Origin: JBCCXL01 sp039191605
GTDB taxonomy: Bacteria > Acidobacteriota > Thermoanaerobaculia > Multivoradales > JAHZIX01
DNA: 64,000 nucleotides
NCBI GenBank assembly: GCA_039191605.1
Contig: JBCCXL010000004.1
Location: forward strand, 286,081 to 350,080
Direction of reading: 5' to 3'
Shown here: positions 1-7,209 of the stretch, one piece after another
How positions within the stretch are numbered: position 1 is the first letter of the stretch
How the letters are laid out: each line of letters starts with the position of its first letter
Notes under the pieces: model-generated
The model's input: only the letters and a program-made list of their open reading frames with translations
Told to the model about the DNA's origin: nothing
The model's database searches: none
Program-made: the position numbers and the translations under genes

Positions 1-135
1 CACCGGCAGCGCCACCAGGTACCCCTGGAGCAGGCGTCCGCGCAGCAGCGGCAGCAGCAGGGCTCCCAAAATCAGCAGAGAGCCGGGAGGCAGCCAGGCG
101 GGAATCCACGCCGGTAGAGCGCTAGCGAAGCTCAC
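1..135 (-). CDS. Antiporter proton-channel subunit (third MrpD/MrpA-like), 3' part outside window
   Basis: Only the first 45 codons are present; the gene runs off the left edge. It starts with GTG at 135, whose last two bases are the first two of the TGA stop (134-132) of the gene before it, a GTGA overlap typical of translational coupling. The visible N-terminus is hydrophobic, starting VVSFASALPAWIPAWLPPGS and continuing with a leucine-rich helix and the basic turn RGRLLQGYL, which is how the first transmembrane helix of NuoL/M/N-type proton-channel subunits in Mrp clusters usually looks. A third such subunit after two complete ones fits the cluster. A second in-frame GTG at 138 is possible. 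The assignment rests on context and hydrophobicity because no catalytic helix is inside the window. Confidence 0.6.
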   Translation of the reverse strand, partial: MSFASALPAWIPAWLPPGSLLILGALLLPLLRGRLLQGYLVALPV

Positions 136-614
136 CACGCACGCTCCCGGGTGGCATCCTGCGGATCCTCAGGCCCCTCGAGGGAAGTTCCTGAGTCGTC
201 ATTCTCCTCGACCACCGGCTCCGCCGGCCGCCATCGGGCCGGATGAGCAAAGCCGAGAATCCACGAGGAGCTCTCCTCTCGACGGGTGTAGTAATCCTCG
301 TCACGCATCAGCACCCGGCGCAGGGCCGAGGCGGCCAGCACCAGGCCGACGCAGCTGATGAAGCCATAGAAGCCGAAAAAGCCGAAGAGATCTTCGAAGT
401 CGTATTTCGCATGCTTGTCGTAGAACAGATCCGCCACCGTCAGCAGCACGCAGGCGATGATCAGCCCGCGAACGATCCAGGCGATGCGCCGCGGATCGTC
501 GAAGTAGCCGTCATCGAGGCGCGCCTCCGGGTCCACCGGAACCTCCGGCGGCAGCGACTCCGGATGATGCCCATCCCGTTGATACGAGTCTCGATGATGG
601 GAAGACGAGCTCAT
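132..614 (-). CDS. Small two-helix membrane protein of the antiporter operon
   Basis: A 160-residue protein with a charged N-terminus (about 1-45), two predicted transmembrane helices (about 46-63 and 80-100) and a polar C-terminal tail. Between and after the helices are aromatic and acidic runs (YDFEDLFGFFGFYGF, then LMRDEDYYTRRE). Its start overlaps the stop of the upstream proton-channel gene (ATGA, 611-614) and its own stop overlaps the GTG of the next one, so it is made as part of the operon. It has no known catalytic motif. From memory, similar small proteins with an FYGF segment and an RDEDYY-like end sit in Mrp-like clusters of other bacteria, so a structural or assembly role in the antiporter complex is likely, but this is inference. 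Confidence 0.75.
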   Translation of the reverse strand: MSSSSHHRDSYQRDGHHPESLPPEVPVDPEARLDDGYFDDPRRIAWIVRGLIIACVLLTVADLFYDKHAKYDFEDLFGFFGFYGFISCVGLVLAASALRRVLMRDEDYYTRREESSSWILGFAHPARWRPAEPVVEENDDSGTSLEGPEDPQDATRERAW

Positions 615-2170
615 GGCGACCCTCCAGCGGCGGGAGCGACGGTCTGTACCAGGGGCTCCAACAGCCCGTAGAGATCGGATGCGAAGAAGAAGAGCAGCAG
701 CGTGCCGGCAGCGGTGAGCAGGGCCGGAGCCAGCACCAGGACAGGAGCCTCAGCCCGTTCCTCCGGCGGTGCCAGCCAAGTGCCCTCCCCCGCCAGATTG
801 TCCTCCCCTTCCGGCTGCCCCGGCTCCGGCCGCAGCAGGCCCCGCACCACCACCGGCATCAGATAGCCGATGGACAGCAAAGAAGAGAGCAGGAGCGCCA
901 GCCCCCAAAGCCACCGCTCTCCCTCCACCGTCCCCAACACCAGCAGCCATTTGCTCCAGGAGCCGCCGGTGGGCGGCAGCCCGATGATGCTCAGGGAGGC
1001 GATGAAAAAGGCGAGATAGGTCCAGGGCATGCGCCGGCCCAGGCCGTCCATCGAGGCGATGGAGCGCTTGTGGTGGGCGACGTAGATCGCCCCGGCGCAG
1101 AAGAAGAGGGTGATCTTGCCGAGGGCATGCATCGCAATATGCATCGCCCCGCCGAGCACCCCCGCCGCGGTAGCGAGGCAGGCCCCCAACACGATGTAGG
1201 ACAGCTGACTGATGGTGGAATAAGCCAGCCGGGCCTTGAGGTCATCCTGGGTGAGGGCCACCAGCGCCGTCGCCAGCAGGGTGAAGGTCGCCACCCAGCC
1301 GATCCAGCTGGAGGCCTGGGTGCTCTGCAACAGGGGCAGACCGAAGACGTAGATCGTCACCTTCAGCACGCAGAAGACCCCCGCCTTGACCACCGCCACC
1401 GCGTGCAGCAAGGCGCTCACCGGCGTCGGGGCCACCATCGCCGCCGGCAGCCAGCGGTGCACCGGCATCAGCGCCGCCTTGCCGATACCGAAGGCGAAGA
1501 GGGCGAAGAGGAAGGCGGCGGCGGAGCCCTCGATCTTGCCCTGCAGCAGCCCTCCAGGCACGAAATCCAGGCTTCCGGCGATCTGGTAGGTGGCCAAGAT
1601 CGCCGGCAGCAGCAGGAAGATGGAGGTGCCCATCAAGATGCCCAGGTAGAGGCGGCCAGCGCGACGGGCGTCTCCGGTGCGCTGATGGGTGACCAGCGGA
1701 TAGGTCGCCAGAGTCAGCGCTTCATAGAACAGGAAGAGGGTCAGCAGATTCGCCGAGAAGGCAATGCCCAGGGCCGCGGCGATGGAGAGGGCGAAGAAAG
1801 AGAAGAAGCGGGTTTGATGACGGCTGCGATGGGCCCGCAGATAGCCCACGGCATACATCGAGGTCACCGGCCAAAGGGCCGAGGCGACGAGGGCGAAGAG
1901 CAGGCCCAGGGGCTCGACCTCGAAGGCGATGGGCAGCCCCGGGAAGACCTCTCCGATCTCCAGCCTTGGGCGCTCCCCGGCGGCCACCTCGACGGCGATC
2001 CAGGCGACACAGAGGAAAGTCGCGATGGAGGCCACCGCGGTGCACGCCTCGCGGGTCGCTCGATGCTTCCCCGCCACCGCTCGACCTCCGCGGCCCGCCC
2101 ACGCGACCGCCGCTGCGCCAAATACCGGCAGCAGCAGGGCGAGAGCCAGGGCTAGCCACTGCGGCAGCAT
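611..2170 (-). CDS. Proton-conducting antiporter subunit, MrpD-like (second copy)
   Basis: A 519-residue polytopic membrane protein of the NuoL/M/N (complex I proton channel) family. The family's charged residues in membrane helices are visible: a glutamate in FLFYEALTLATYPLV (E150), a lysine in FGIGKAALMPVHRWLP (K231) and the following histidine, plus KAGVFCVLK. It should carry protons across the inner membrane as part of the Mrp-like antiporter. It follows the other MrpD-like gene with a one-base TAATG overlap and overlaps the small membrane protein by ATGA. It is more divergent than its upstream paralogue, and its C-terminal end has a proline- and acid-rich loop (about 425-460). Whether it matches MrpA-N or MrpD in a given species needs phylogeny. 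Confidence 0.9.
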   Translation of the reverse strand: MLPQWLALALALLLPVFGAAAVAWAGRGGRAVAGKHRATREACTAVASIATFLCVAWIAVEVAAGERPRLEIGEVFPGLPIAFEVEPLGLLFALVASALWPVTSMYAVGYLRAHRSRHQTRFFSFFALSIAAALGIAFSANLLTLFLFYEALTLATYPLVTHQRTGDARRAGRLYLGILMGTSIFLLLPAILATYQIAGSLDFVPGGLLQGKIEGSAAAFLFALFAFGIGKAALMPVHRWLPAAMVAPTPVSALLHAVAVVKAGVFCVLKVTIYVFGLPLLQSTQASSWIGWVATFTLLATALVALTQDDLKARLAYSTISQLSYIVLGACLATAAGVLGGAMHIAMHALGKITLFFCAGAIYVAHHKRSIASMDGLGRRMPWTYLAFFIASLSIIGLPPTGGSWSKWLLVLGTVEGERWLWGLALLLSSLLSIGYLMPVVVRGLLRPEPGQPEGEDNLAGEGTWLAPPEERAEAPVLVLAPALLTAAGTLLLFFFASDLYGLLEPLVQTVAPAAGGSP

Positions 2171-3738
2171 TAGGGAGTCCCCCCGAGGTCAGCGGAGTTT
2201 TCCGCAGCGACGCCCAGCAGATCCCGGGCGGCGGTGGCCGCGATGTCCGCCGTGAGCTCCGTCCACAGTCCGAAGACCACCGTCAGCGAGATCAGCACCC
2301 AGGTGGCGATCACCATACTGCGAGGCAACACTCGGTACCGGCGGCGAATCGGCTGCTCCAAGGTCTCCTCCCGGGCGGGGCGGAAATAGGCCACCTCCAC
2401 CACTCTCCACACGTAGATCACCGCCAGCAGTGAACTGCCGACGATCAGAAAGACCAGGGTCCACGACCCTCGTTCCAGGGCCGCCAGCACCCGGTACCAC
2501 TTGGAGACGAAGCCGGCGGTGCCGGGAACTCCGATCAGGGAGAGCCCCCCCACCACCCAGGCCGCCGCCATCAGGGGCATGCGCCGACCGAGCCCGGCGA
2601 GATCCTCCACCCGCGAGCTGCCCAGACGCTGCACGATGCAGCCCACCGCCAGGAACAGCCCGCCCTTGGTGAGAGCGTGGTTCAGCAGGTGCACCAGACC
2701 GCCGGTGAGCCCGGCAACGCTGGCGAGGCTCAAGCCGAGGGTGAGATAGCCCACCTGGGCGATGCTGGAATAAGCCAACAGGCGGCGGACATCCCGTTGA
2801 TAGATCGCCGCCACCGAGCCGGCGAACATCGCCAGTACGGCGAGAGGGAGCAGCACCCGATCCAGCCCCAGCGTGCCGAAGGTGAAGTCCGCCCCGAAGA
2901 GATCGAAGATCACCCGCACCATCAGATAGAAAGCGACCTTGGTGGAGGTCGCCGCCATGAATGCGCTGACCACCGGCGGAGCATAGGTATAGGCGTTGGG
3001 CAGCCATTGATGGAGCGGGAAGACCGCCAGCTTGATGCTCAGGCCGACGACGAAGAAGGCCAGGGCCACCCGCGCCGTTCGCAGCTCCAGCAGGGCCGGC
3101 AGCTGAGCCGCCACCTCGGCGAAGTTCAGCGAACCGGTGAGCTGATAGACCAGCCCGACCCCCAACAACACGAAGGTGCCGCCGACGGTGCCCACCACCA
3201 GGTAGGAATACGCCGCCATCAGCGCCCGACGACCGCGCCCTAGCCCCACCAGCACGTAGGAGGCGAGGGAGGAGATCTCCAGGAAAACGAAGACGTTGAA
3301 CAGGTCCGCGGTGATCACGATACCCAGCAGGCCGCCGAGAATCAGCAGATAGGCCGAGTACAGCAGATACTCCCGCTTGGTCTTGATCTGCGCCCCCAGA
3401 CCGCCGGGCCCGAAGTAGAGAGTGACCGTCGCCACCAGGGAGATCAGCGCCAGCACCGGAGCGTTGAGGGAATCGATCCCCAGCTCGATGCCCAGCGGCG
3501 CTTCCCAGCCGCCGAGGGCGTAGCGGATCTCGCTCCCGCCGTAGACCAGGGCGAAGATCGCCGCCGAGACCCCGAAAGTGAGCAGAGCGGAGGTCAGGGC
3601 GAAGACGCGCACCAGCTGAGTGTGGCGAATCAGCAGGCATACCGGCGCCGCCAGCAGCGGCAGCACCACCTGCAGCACCGGCAGGTGATAGCGCAACGCC
3701 TCGAGGAAGGTGGCGTCGGTTAGGGCTGGAGAGCTCAT
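2170..3738 (-). CDS. mrpD: Mrp-type Na+/H+ antiporter subunit D
   Basis: A 522-residue member of the NuoN/MrpD proton-channel family with about 14 hydrophobic segments. Signature residues are in place: glutamate in VFVFLEISSLASYVLVG (E154), lysine in VGLSIKLAVFPLHQWLPNAY (K236) with its partner histidine, TSTKVAFYL, and NHALTKGGLFLAVGC in a later helix. Expected role: one of the ion-translocating subunits of an Mrp/Mnh complex that exchanges Na+ (or K+) for protons. It begins within the stop of mrpC (ATGA, 3735-3738) and abuts a second D-like subunit. The length and motifs match full-length MrpD. Confidence 0.93.
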   Translation of the reverse strand: MSSPALTDATFLEALRYHLPVLQVVLPLLAAPVCLLIRHTQLVRVFALTSALLTFGVSAAIFALVYGGSEIRYALGGWEAPLGIELGIDSLNAPVLALISLVATVTLYFGPGGLGAQIKTKREYLLYSAYLLILGGLLGIVITADLFNVFVFLEISSLASYVLVGLGRGRRALMAAYSYLVVGTVGGTFVLLGVGLVYQLTGSLNFAEVAAQLPALLELRTARVALAFFVVGLSIKLAVFPLHQWLPNAYTYAPPVVSAFMAATSTKVAFYLMVRVIFDLFGADFTFGTLGLDRVLLPLAVLAMFAGSVAAIYQRDVRRLLAYSSIAQVGYLTLGLSLASVAGLTGGLVHLLNHALTKGGLFLAVGCIVQRLGSSRVEDLAGLGRRMPLMAAAWVVGGLSLIGVPGTAGFVSKWYRVLAALERGSWTLVFLIVGSSLLAVIYVWRVVEVAYFRPAREETLEQPIRRRYRVLPRSMVIATWVLISLTVVFGLWTELTADIAATAARDLLGVAAENSADLGGTP

Positions 3739-4208
3739 GCCATCCTCTCCCGATCTTCGACCCGGATGTCGTCTTCCTCCAGGGTGCCGTAGGACTCGTG
3801 GAGCCTCACCACCAGGGCGAGCCCCACGGCGGTCGTGGCAACGCTCACCACGATAGCGGTGAGCATCAGGGCGTGGGGCAGAGGGTTCGAGTACAGCACC
3901 TCAGGGTTGCCTTCCCACAGGATCGGCGCCGTGCCCCCCTCCACCTTCGCCATGGCGACGAAGAAGAGGATCACGGCGGTCTGAAAGATCGACAGGCCGA
4001 TGAGTTTCTTGAGCAGGTGGGAGCTGGCGATGACGGTGTAGAGACCGATCATCATCAACACCACCACCGCCCAATAGACCCACAGATCGCCGAACCAATC
4101 CCGCCCGCTACCGGCAGCGGACGCTACCGCCGGGGCCGCCGCACCCAAAGCCCCAAGGGCCGTATCCGAGACCTGCTCTATCGCCGAATTCACCAACCCC
4201 ACCCTCAT
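3735..4208 (-). CDS. mrpC: Mrp-type antiporter subunit C (NuoK-like)
   Basis: A 157-residue NuoK/MrpC-like protein with three transmembrane helices (about 45-63, 70-90 and 109-135). The family core is visible: YTVIASSHLLKKLIGLSIFQ, then a small periplasmic loop with NPLPHALMLTAIVV, where MrpC homologues carry NPLPQALVLTAIVI. The first about 40 residues form an unusual alanine-rich extension that could be a cleaved or extra helix. The ATG overlaps the TGA of mrpB (ATGA, 4205-4208), which supports this start despite the extension. It is a membrane scaffold subunit of the antiporter. Confidence 0.9.
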   Translation of the reverse strand: MRVGLVNSAIEQVSDTALGALGAAAPAVASAAGSGRDWFGDLWVYWAVVVLMMIGLYTVIASSHLLKKLIGLSIFQTAVILFFVAMAKVEGGTAPILWEGNPEVLYSNPLPHALMLTAIVVSVATTAVGLALVVRLHESYGTLEEDDIRVEDRERMA

Positions 4209-4816
4209 ACCTCCGGCTCCGTCGCCACCTGCCCCTGGGCCAGGAGACGGCGGGCCTCCTCGAGCCGACGCCGCTTGCGGCGCTCCCGATAGGCGAAGGC
4301 ATAGAAGATCGCCAACATGGTTGCGGTGACCGTGATGCCGACCCCCAACTCCACCAGCAGAATCCCGACGTGCTGCCCGTGCTTCGGGTCGTGGGAGTCG
4401 AAGACCCCGTACTCCAGGAAGTTCCCGCTGAGCACCATGGAGGCCACCCCCACCCCGCCGTAGAGCAGCACGCCAATGGCGATGAGCTGCTCCACCATAC
4501 GCCGCCGCAGCACCGCCTCCAGGGCCTTGAAGTTGAAGATCAAGCCGTAGAGCACCATCCCAGAAGCCAAGATGACGCCAGCCTGGAAGCCGCCGCCGGG
4601 ACCAAAATCTCCGTGCAGCTGGACGTAGAGGCCGAAGAGCAAGATGAAGGGGATGAGCGCTTTCGAGACGACCCTCAGGATCATCTTGGTGCGCATCAGC
4701 CCTCGTTCTCGCTGCCCCTCCGCCGACTGGGCCGAAGTAGCGCCGGAAGAGGCAGCGCCGGAAGAGGCAGCGCCGGAAGAGGCAGCGCCGGAAGAGGAAT
4801 GGGAGGAAGTCGCCAT
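4205..4816 (-). CDS. mrpB: Mrp-type antiporter subunit B (MnhB domain)
   Basis: A 203-residue membrane protein. The MnhB core starts near residue 44 (KMILRVVSKALIPFILLFGL) and includes the family hallmark HGDFGPGGGFQAGVILASG, followed by three further helices and GQHVGILLVELGVGITVTA. The first about 35 residues are low-complexity, built from a 15-bp repeat encoding SSGAA units, and are not part of the family domain; a start at the internal MRTK (near residue 41) would remove them. The gene lies 4 bp after the DUF4040 gene and overlaps mrpC by ATGA. It is a non-channel subunit required for assembly in known Mrp complexes. Confidence 0.9.
   Translation of the reverse strand: MATSSHSSSGAASSGAASSGAASSGATSAQSAEGQRERGLMRTKMILRVVSKALIPFILLFGLYVQLHGDFGPGGGFQAGVILASGMVLYGLIFNFKALEAVLRRRMVEQLIAIGVLLYGGVGVASMVLSGNFLEYGVFDSHDPKHGQHVGILLVELGVGITVTATMLAIFYAFAYRERRKRRRLEEARRLLAQGQVATEPEV
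4741..4797. repeat. 15-bp tandem repeat in mrpB 5' end
   Basis: The plus-strand unit CGCCGGAAGAGGCAG occurs three times in full (4741, 4756, 4771) and once in part (to 4797). Read on the minus strand it encodes the SSGAA repeats at the MrpB N-terminus. The period is a multiple of three, so copy changes keep the frame. Confidence 0.95.
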
Positions 4817-4820
4817 AGGT

Positions 4821-5528
4821 CTAGAGTCGATCCCCCTCCGGCCCCGGCGCTACCGGAGGCCTGCGGCCGCTGGCCTTGGCCTCCCGGGAAGCGGAAGCGG
4901 CAACGTCCTCCAGGCCCCGACGCTGAAAGCGAAAGCGACGATCCCCCAGCAGCAGCAGCACGCCAACCCCGGCGACGAAGATCACCGTCGTCTCGCCGTA
5001 GGTGTCGTATCCACGGTAGCTGGCGAGCACCGCGGTGACCACGTTGGGAACCCCTACCTGCTTCTTCGCCTCGGCGGTATAGGGCCGCTGGACGACATGA
5101 ATCGGCGCGTCCTTGTCGCCGTAGGCCGGCATATCGAGAGTGCCGTAGATCAGGGCGGCGCCGGTGAGCAACACCACCAGCAGCGGCACTAGGCGCAGCG
5201 GCTGAGGACGCTCATGCTGTGGATCTCGGGTCCCCATCTCTCCCCGGGTCAGGCGCTGGGTGACGAGACCGAGAGTAGCGAGGAAGAGGAAGGAGGTGAA
5301 GGCCGCCCCCACCGCCGCCTCGGTAAAGGCGACATCGAGAGCATCCATCACCGTGAACAGACCCGCCGAGAGCAGGGAGAAGAGGCCCAAGAGCATCGAT
5401 CCGGCAAAGAGGTTGCGCTGCCGGATAATCGCCACCGTGCTGACGATGAGGAAGAAGAAGAGGAAGGCCTCCACGCCTCCTCCCTCGAGAAAGGCCTCGA
5501 CGAACTGTGGTGCAATCATTCCCTTCAT
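4821..5528 (-). CDS. DUF4040/MbhD plus MbhE-like antiporter subunit (MrpA C-terminal equivalent)
   Basis: A 235-residue membrane protein joining two parts that form the C-terminal end of MrpA in Firmicutes or separate MbhD and MbhE in archaeal hydrogenases. Part one (about 1-95) has three helices and the DUF4040 hallmark ALDVAFTEAAVGAAFTSFLF. Part two (about 115-215) has a helix, a soluble loop, then NVVTAVLASYRGYDTYGETT and a final helix, matching the conserved NVVTxVLVDFRGFDTxGE segment of MrpA/MbhE. The tail is basic and polar. It overlaps mrpG upstream (ATGA, 5525-5528). MrpA is therefore split here: its N-terminal channel is a separate D/A-like gene downstream. Confidence 0.88.
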   Translation of the reverse strand: MKGMIAPQFVEAFLEGGGVEAFLFFFLIVSTVAIIRQRNLFAGSMLLGLFSLLSAGLFTVMDALDVAFTEAAVGAAFTSFLFLATLGLVTQRLTRGEMGTRDPQHERPQPLRLVPLLVVLLTGAALIYGTLDMPAYGDKDAPIHVVQRPYTAEAKKQVGVPNVVTAVLASYRGYDTYGETTVIFVAGVGVLLLLGDRRFRFQRRGLEDVAASASREAKASGRRPPVAPGPEGDRL

Positions 5529-5956
5529 TCCCCAGCCTCCCGGTCAGACGTCTCGGCGGTGGATGACGGCTCGTCTGGATCCGTGTCGTCATCCTGCAAG
5601 AAACCGGCGATGGGATCCTCCACCAGCGGCTCGTCCAGCGACGGTGAAACCCATGCGTCCTCCACCTTGGCCCGCACTCCGCCGTGATAGGCCGCCCGCA
5701 TCAGCGCATGCTCCGACGCCGGTCCGGTGATCAGCAGGAAGGCGAAGATCGCCACCAGCTTCAGCACCACCGTCCAATGGGCGGCGCAGAGGGCCAGCCC
5801 CACGAGCACTAAACCGGCACCTAGGGTATCGGTCACGCTGGTGGCGTGAGCCCGGCAGTAGACGTCGGGGAAGACCAGGATGCCCCACGCTCCGATGAGA
5901 CAGAACAGGGCCCCGACAACCACGGAGGTTCCCCCCACTGCGTCCAGCCAGGTCAT
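5525..5956 (-). CDS. mrpG: Mrp-type antiporter subunit G
   Basis: A 143-residue protein of the MnhG/PhaG family with three helices (about 8-28, 43-60 and 63-80) and the family motifs GAWGILVFPDVYCRAHATS and TDTLGAGLVL. The C-terminal 55 residues are an acidic tail longer than usual (family members are about 110-120 residues). The start is unusual: the ATG at 5956 lies in the second copy of an 18-bp direct repeat. The first copy holds another ATG (5976) that overlaps the mrpF stop but reads only MTWLDAI before a stop that overlaps this ATG. Translation of mrpG is therefore probably by re-initiation. Confidence 0.9.
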   Translation of the reverse strand: MTWLDAVGGTSVVVGALFCLIGAWGILVFPDVYCRAHATSVTDTLGAGLVLVGLALCAAHWTVVLKLVAIFAFLLITGPASEHALMRAAYHGGVRAKVEDAWVSPSLDEPLVEDPIAGFLQDDDTDPDEPSSTAETSDREAGE

Positions 5957-5976
5957 ATTGCGTCCAGCCAGGTCAT
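5939..5976 (-). promoter_or_regulatory. Duplicated mrpG start region creating a seven-codon minicistron
   Basis: TGCGTCCAGCCAGGTCAT occurs at 5939-5956 and again at 5959-5976 (20-bp period). On the minus strand each copy contains ATGACCTGGCTGGACGCA, the start of mrpG. The upstream copy gives ATG (5976) overlapping the mrpF TGA, reads MTWLDAI and stops at TGA 5955-5953, overlapping the true mrpG ATG at 5956. A 20-bp duplication is not a multiple of three and would have broken the gene had the second start not been kept. Confidence 0.85.
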
Positions 5977-6302
5977 GGAGTCCCCGAAGCCGGAGGGCGA
6001 CGACGTCCCGGTGCCCGGCGAGAGTCGGTAGCCAGACTGCCGTAGCGCATCACCTTGAGCACCGCCACGGTACTGGTGAAATTCGCCAGGGCGTAGACCA
6101 GAGCGAGGTCCAGGTAGAGCTCCGGACGCCCCGCCACGTAACCGACGACGGCGATCAGCAGCACCGTCTTGGTGCCGAAGGTATTGATCGCCAGGATCCG
6201 ATCGAAAACCGTCGGTCCGCGCCAGGCGGCTGCGAGCAGCAGCACCATGGTGGCGAGGATGGCGATCAGGGCGACGGCCAGGAGCTCGGGGGAGACGGTC
6301 AT
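5973..6302 (-). CDS. mrpF: Mrp-type antiporter subunit F
   Basis: A 109-residue MnhF/PhaF-family protein with three transmembrane helices (about 5-23, 38-55 and 63-82). The core shows the family pattern RGPTVFDRILAINTFGTKTV followed by LYLDLALVYALANFTSTVAV. The C-terminal 20 residues (from about SLATDS) are arginine- and proline-rich and resemble no family member I recall, so the end may have been remodelled together with the duplication at the mrpG start. It overlaps mrpE upstream (ATGA, 6299-6302) and the mrpG minicistron downstream. It is a small membrane subunit of the cation/proton antiporter. Confidence 0.9.
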   Translation of the reverse strand: MTVSPELLAVALIAILATMVLLLAAAWRGPTVFDRILAINTFGTKTVLLIAVVGYVAGRPELYLDLALVYALANFTSTVAVLKVMRYGSLATDSRRAPGRRRPPASGTP

Positions 6303-6877
6303 CGGGAAGCGCCCTCCTCCGTCTCGTCCGCCTCGACTCGCGACGAGCCCTCCAGCCAGCGGGCGCGCCGGTCCATCTCACCGCTCTCCAGCTCCTCCGC
6401 CATCTTGCGGGTGAGGGAGTGGGCCAGCAGCGATCCGTCCTTGACGTGGAGGGTGACCGTCCCCGGAGTCAGGGTTACGGAATTGGCGAAACCCACCCGA
6501 CCGACATCGGTCTTCTGGCTTGCCCGCACCCTCACCAGCTGCGGGGAAAGGACCTTCTTTCCGAGACTGGTGAGCACGATCAGCCACGCCACCCGGAAGT
6601 TGGCGATCAGCATCTGCCAGGAGAGCCACGGCAGATACAACAGCGGCCGCCAGCTGAGCTGGTAGGGGTGGCTTTCTTCGTCGAGGATCCCCAAGCGCCG
6701 GGTGAGCAACACAATACCCAGCGCCGACAGCAGGCCACCCCAAAGCAAGAGAGGCTTGTCGAAGTACCCAGACCACGCCAGCCACGCGGAAAAGAGCAGC
6801 AGGAAGGTGACGAGAAAGCGTTTCAAGCGGAGGGGGCTCCCATCGAGGGCTTGGGCTCGATGACGATCCAGCGTCAT
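6299..6877 (-). CDS. mrpE: Mrp-type antiporter subunit E
   Basis: A 192-residue MnhE-family protein, first gene of the operon. Two or three helices lie near 20-60, followed by the soluble domain with the hallmark FANSVTLTPGTVTLHVKDGS and the helix before it (LIANFRVAWLIVL). The domain ends near residue 165, followed by an acidic tail. The first about 16 residues (to PLRLKRF) are not conserved, so the start could lie slightly downstream. No clear ribosome site settles this. Its position makes the region 6878-7209 the likely home of the operon promoter. Confidence 0.9.
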   Translation of the reverse strand: MTLDRHRAQALDGSPLRLKRFLVTFLLLFSAWLAWSGYFDKPLLLWGGLLSALGIVLLTRRLGILDEESHPYQLSWRPLLYLPWLSWQMLIANFRVAWLIVLTSLGKKVLSPQLVRVRASQKTDVGRVGFANSVTLTPGTVTLHVKDGSLLAHSLTRKMAEELESGEMDRRARWLEGSSRVEADETEEGASR

Positions 6878-7209
6878 CGGACAGGACGATGAGCTCAGTA
6901 GCTCGGTTCTAAGGGAAGGGCTCCGTGAGAGACGAGAACGAACGCCTTGCAGCCATCGCCGAGCGAGTCGGCAAGGGAAACCGGTCGCCGGGAACTGGCG
7001 AGGGACGGACGATGATTCCGCCGCAATCCCAACTATGTCTCAACACATCGCCCGCCGATTGTACTCCTTCGGAGATCGCTCGCAAGCGTCGAAGCTCGAG
7101 GATCCTTCGCCACGACTCAACCGAGAGCGCTGGGCTTCGATAGAATCGTCGGCCACGTACGTTTCCGCCGGGCTCCGGCGATCAACCCGCGCACCAGGAG
7201 AGCCGCCCC
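6878..7209. other. Divergent intergenic region between the antiporter operon and the TPR gene
   Basis: A 332-bp gap between the divergent mrpE and TPR genes. It should hold both promoters, but I see no convincing -35/-10 pair on either strand and no coding frame with sensible codon use. No hairpin stands out. Confidence 0.5.

Noticed and set aside
1070..2155. 361-codon plus-strand frame opposite the MrpD-like gene
   Set aside because: Composition is Gly/His/Gln/Arg-rich with no motif; it is an antisense shadow of a clear membrane protein gene.
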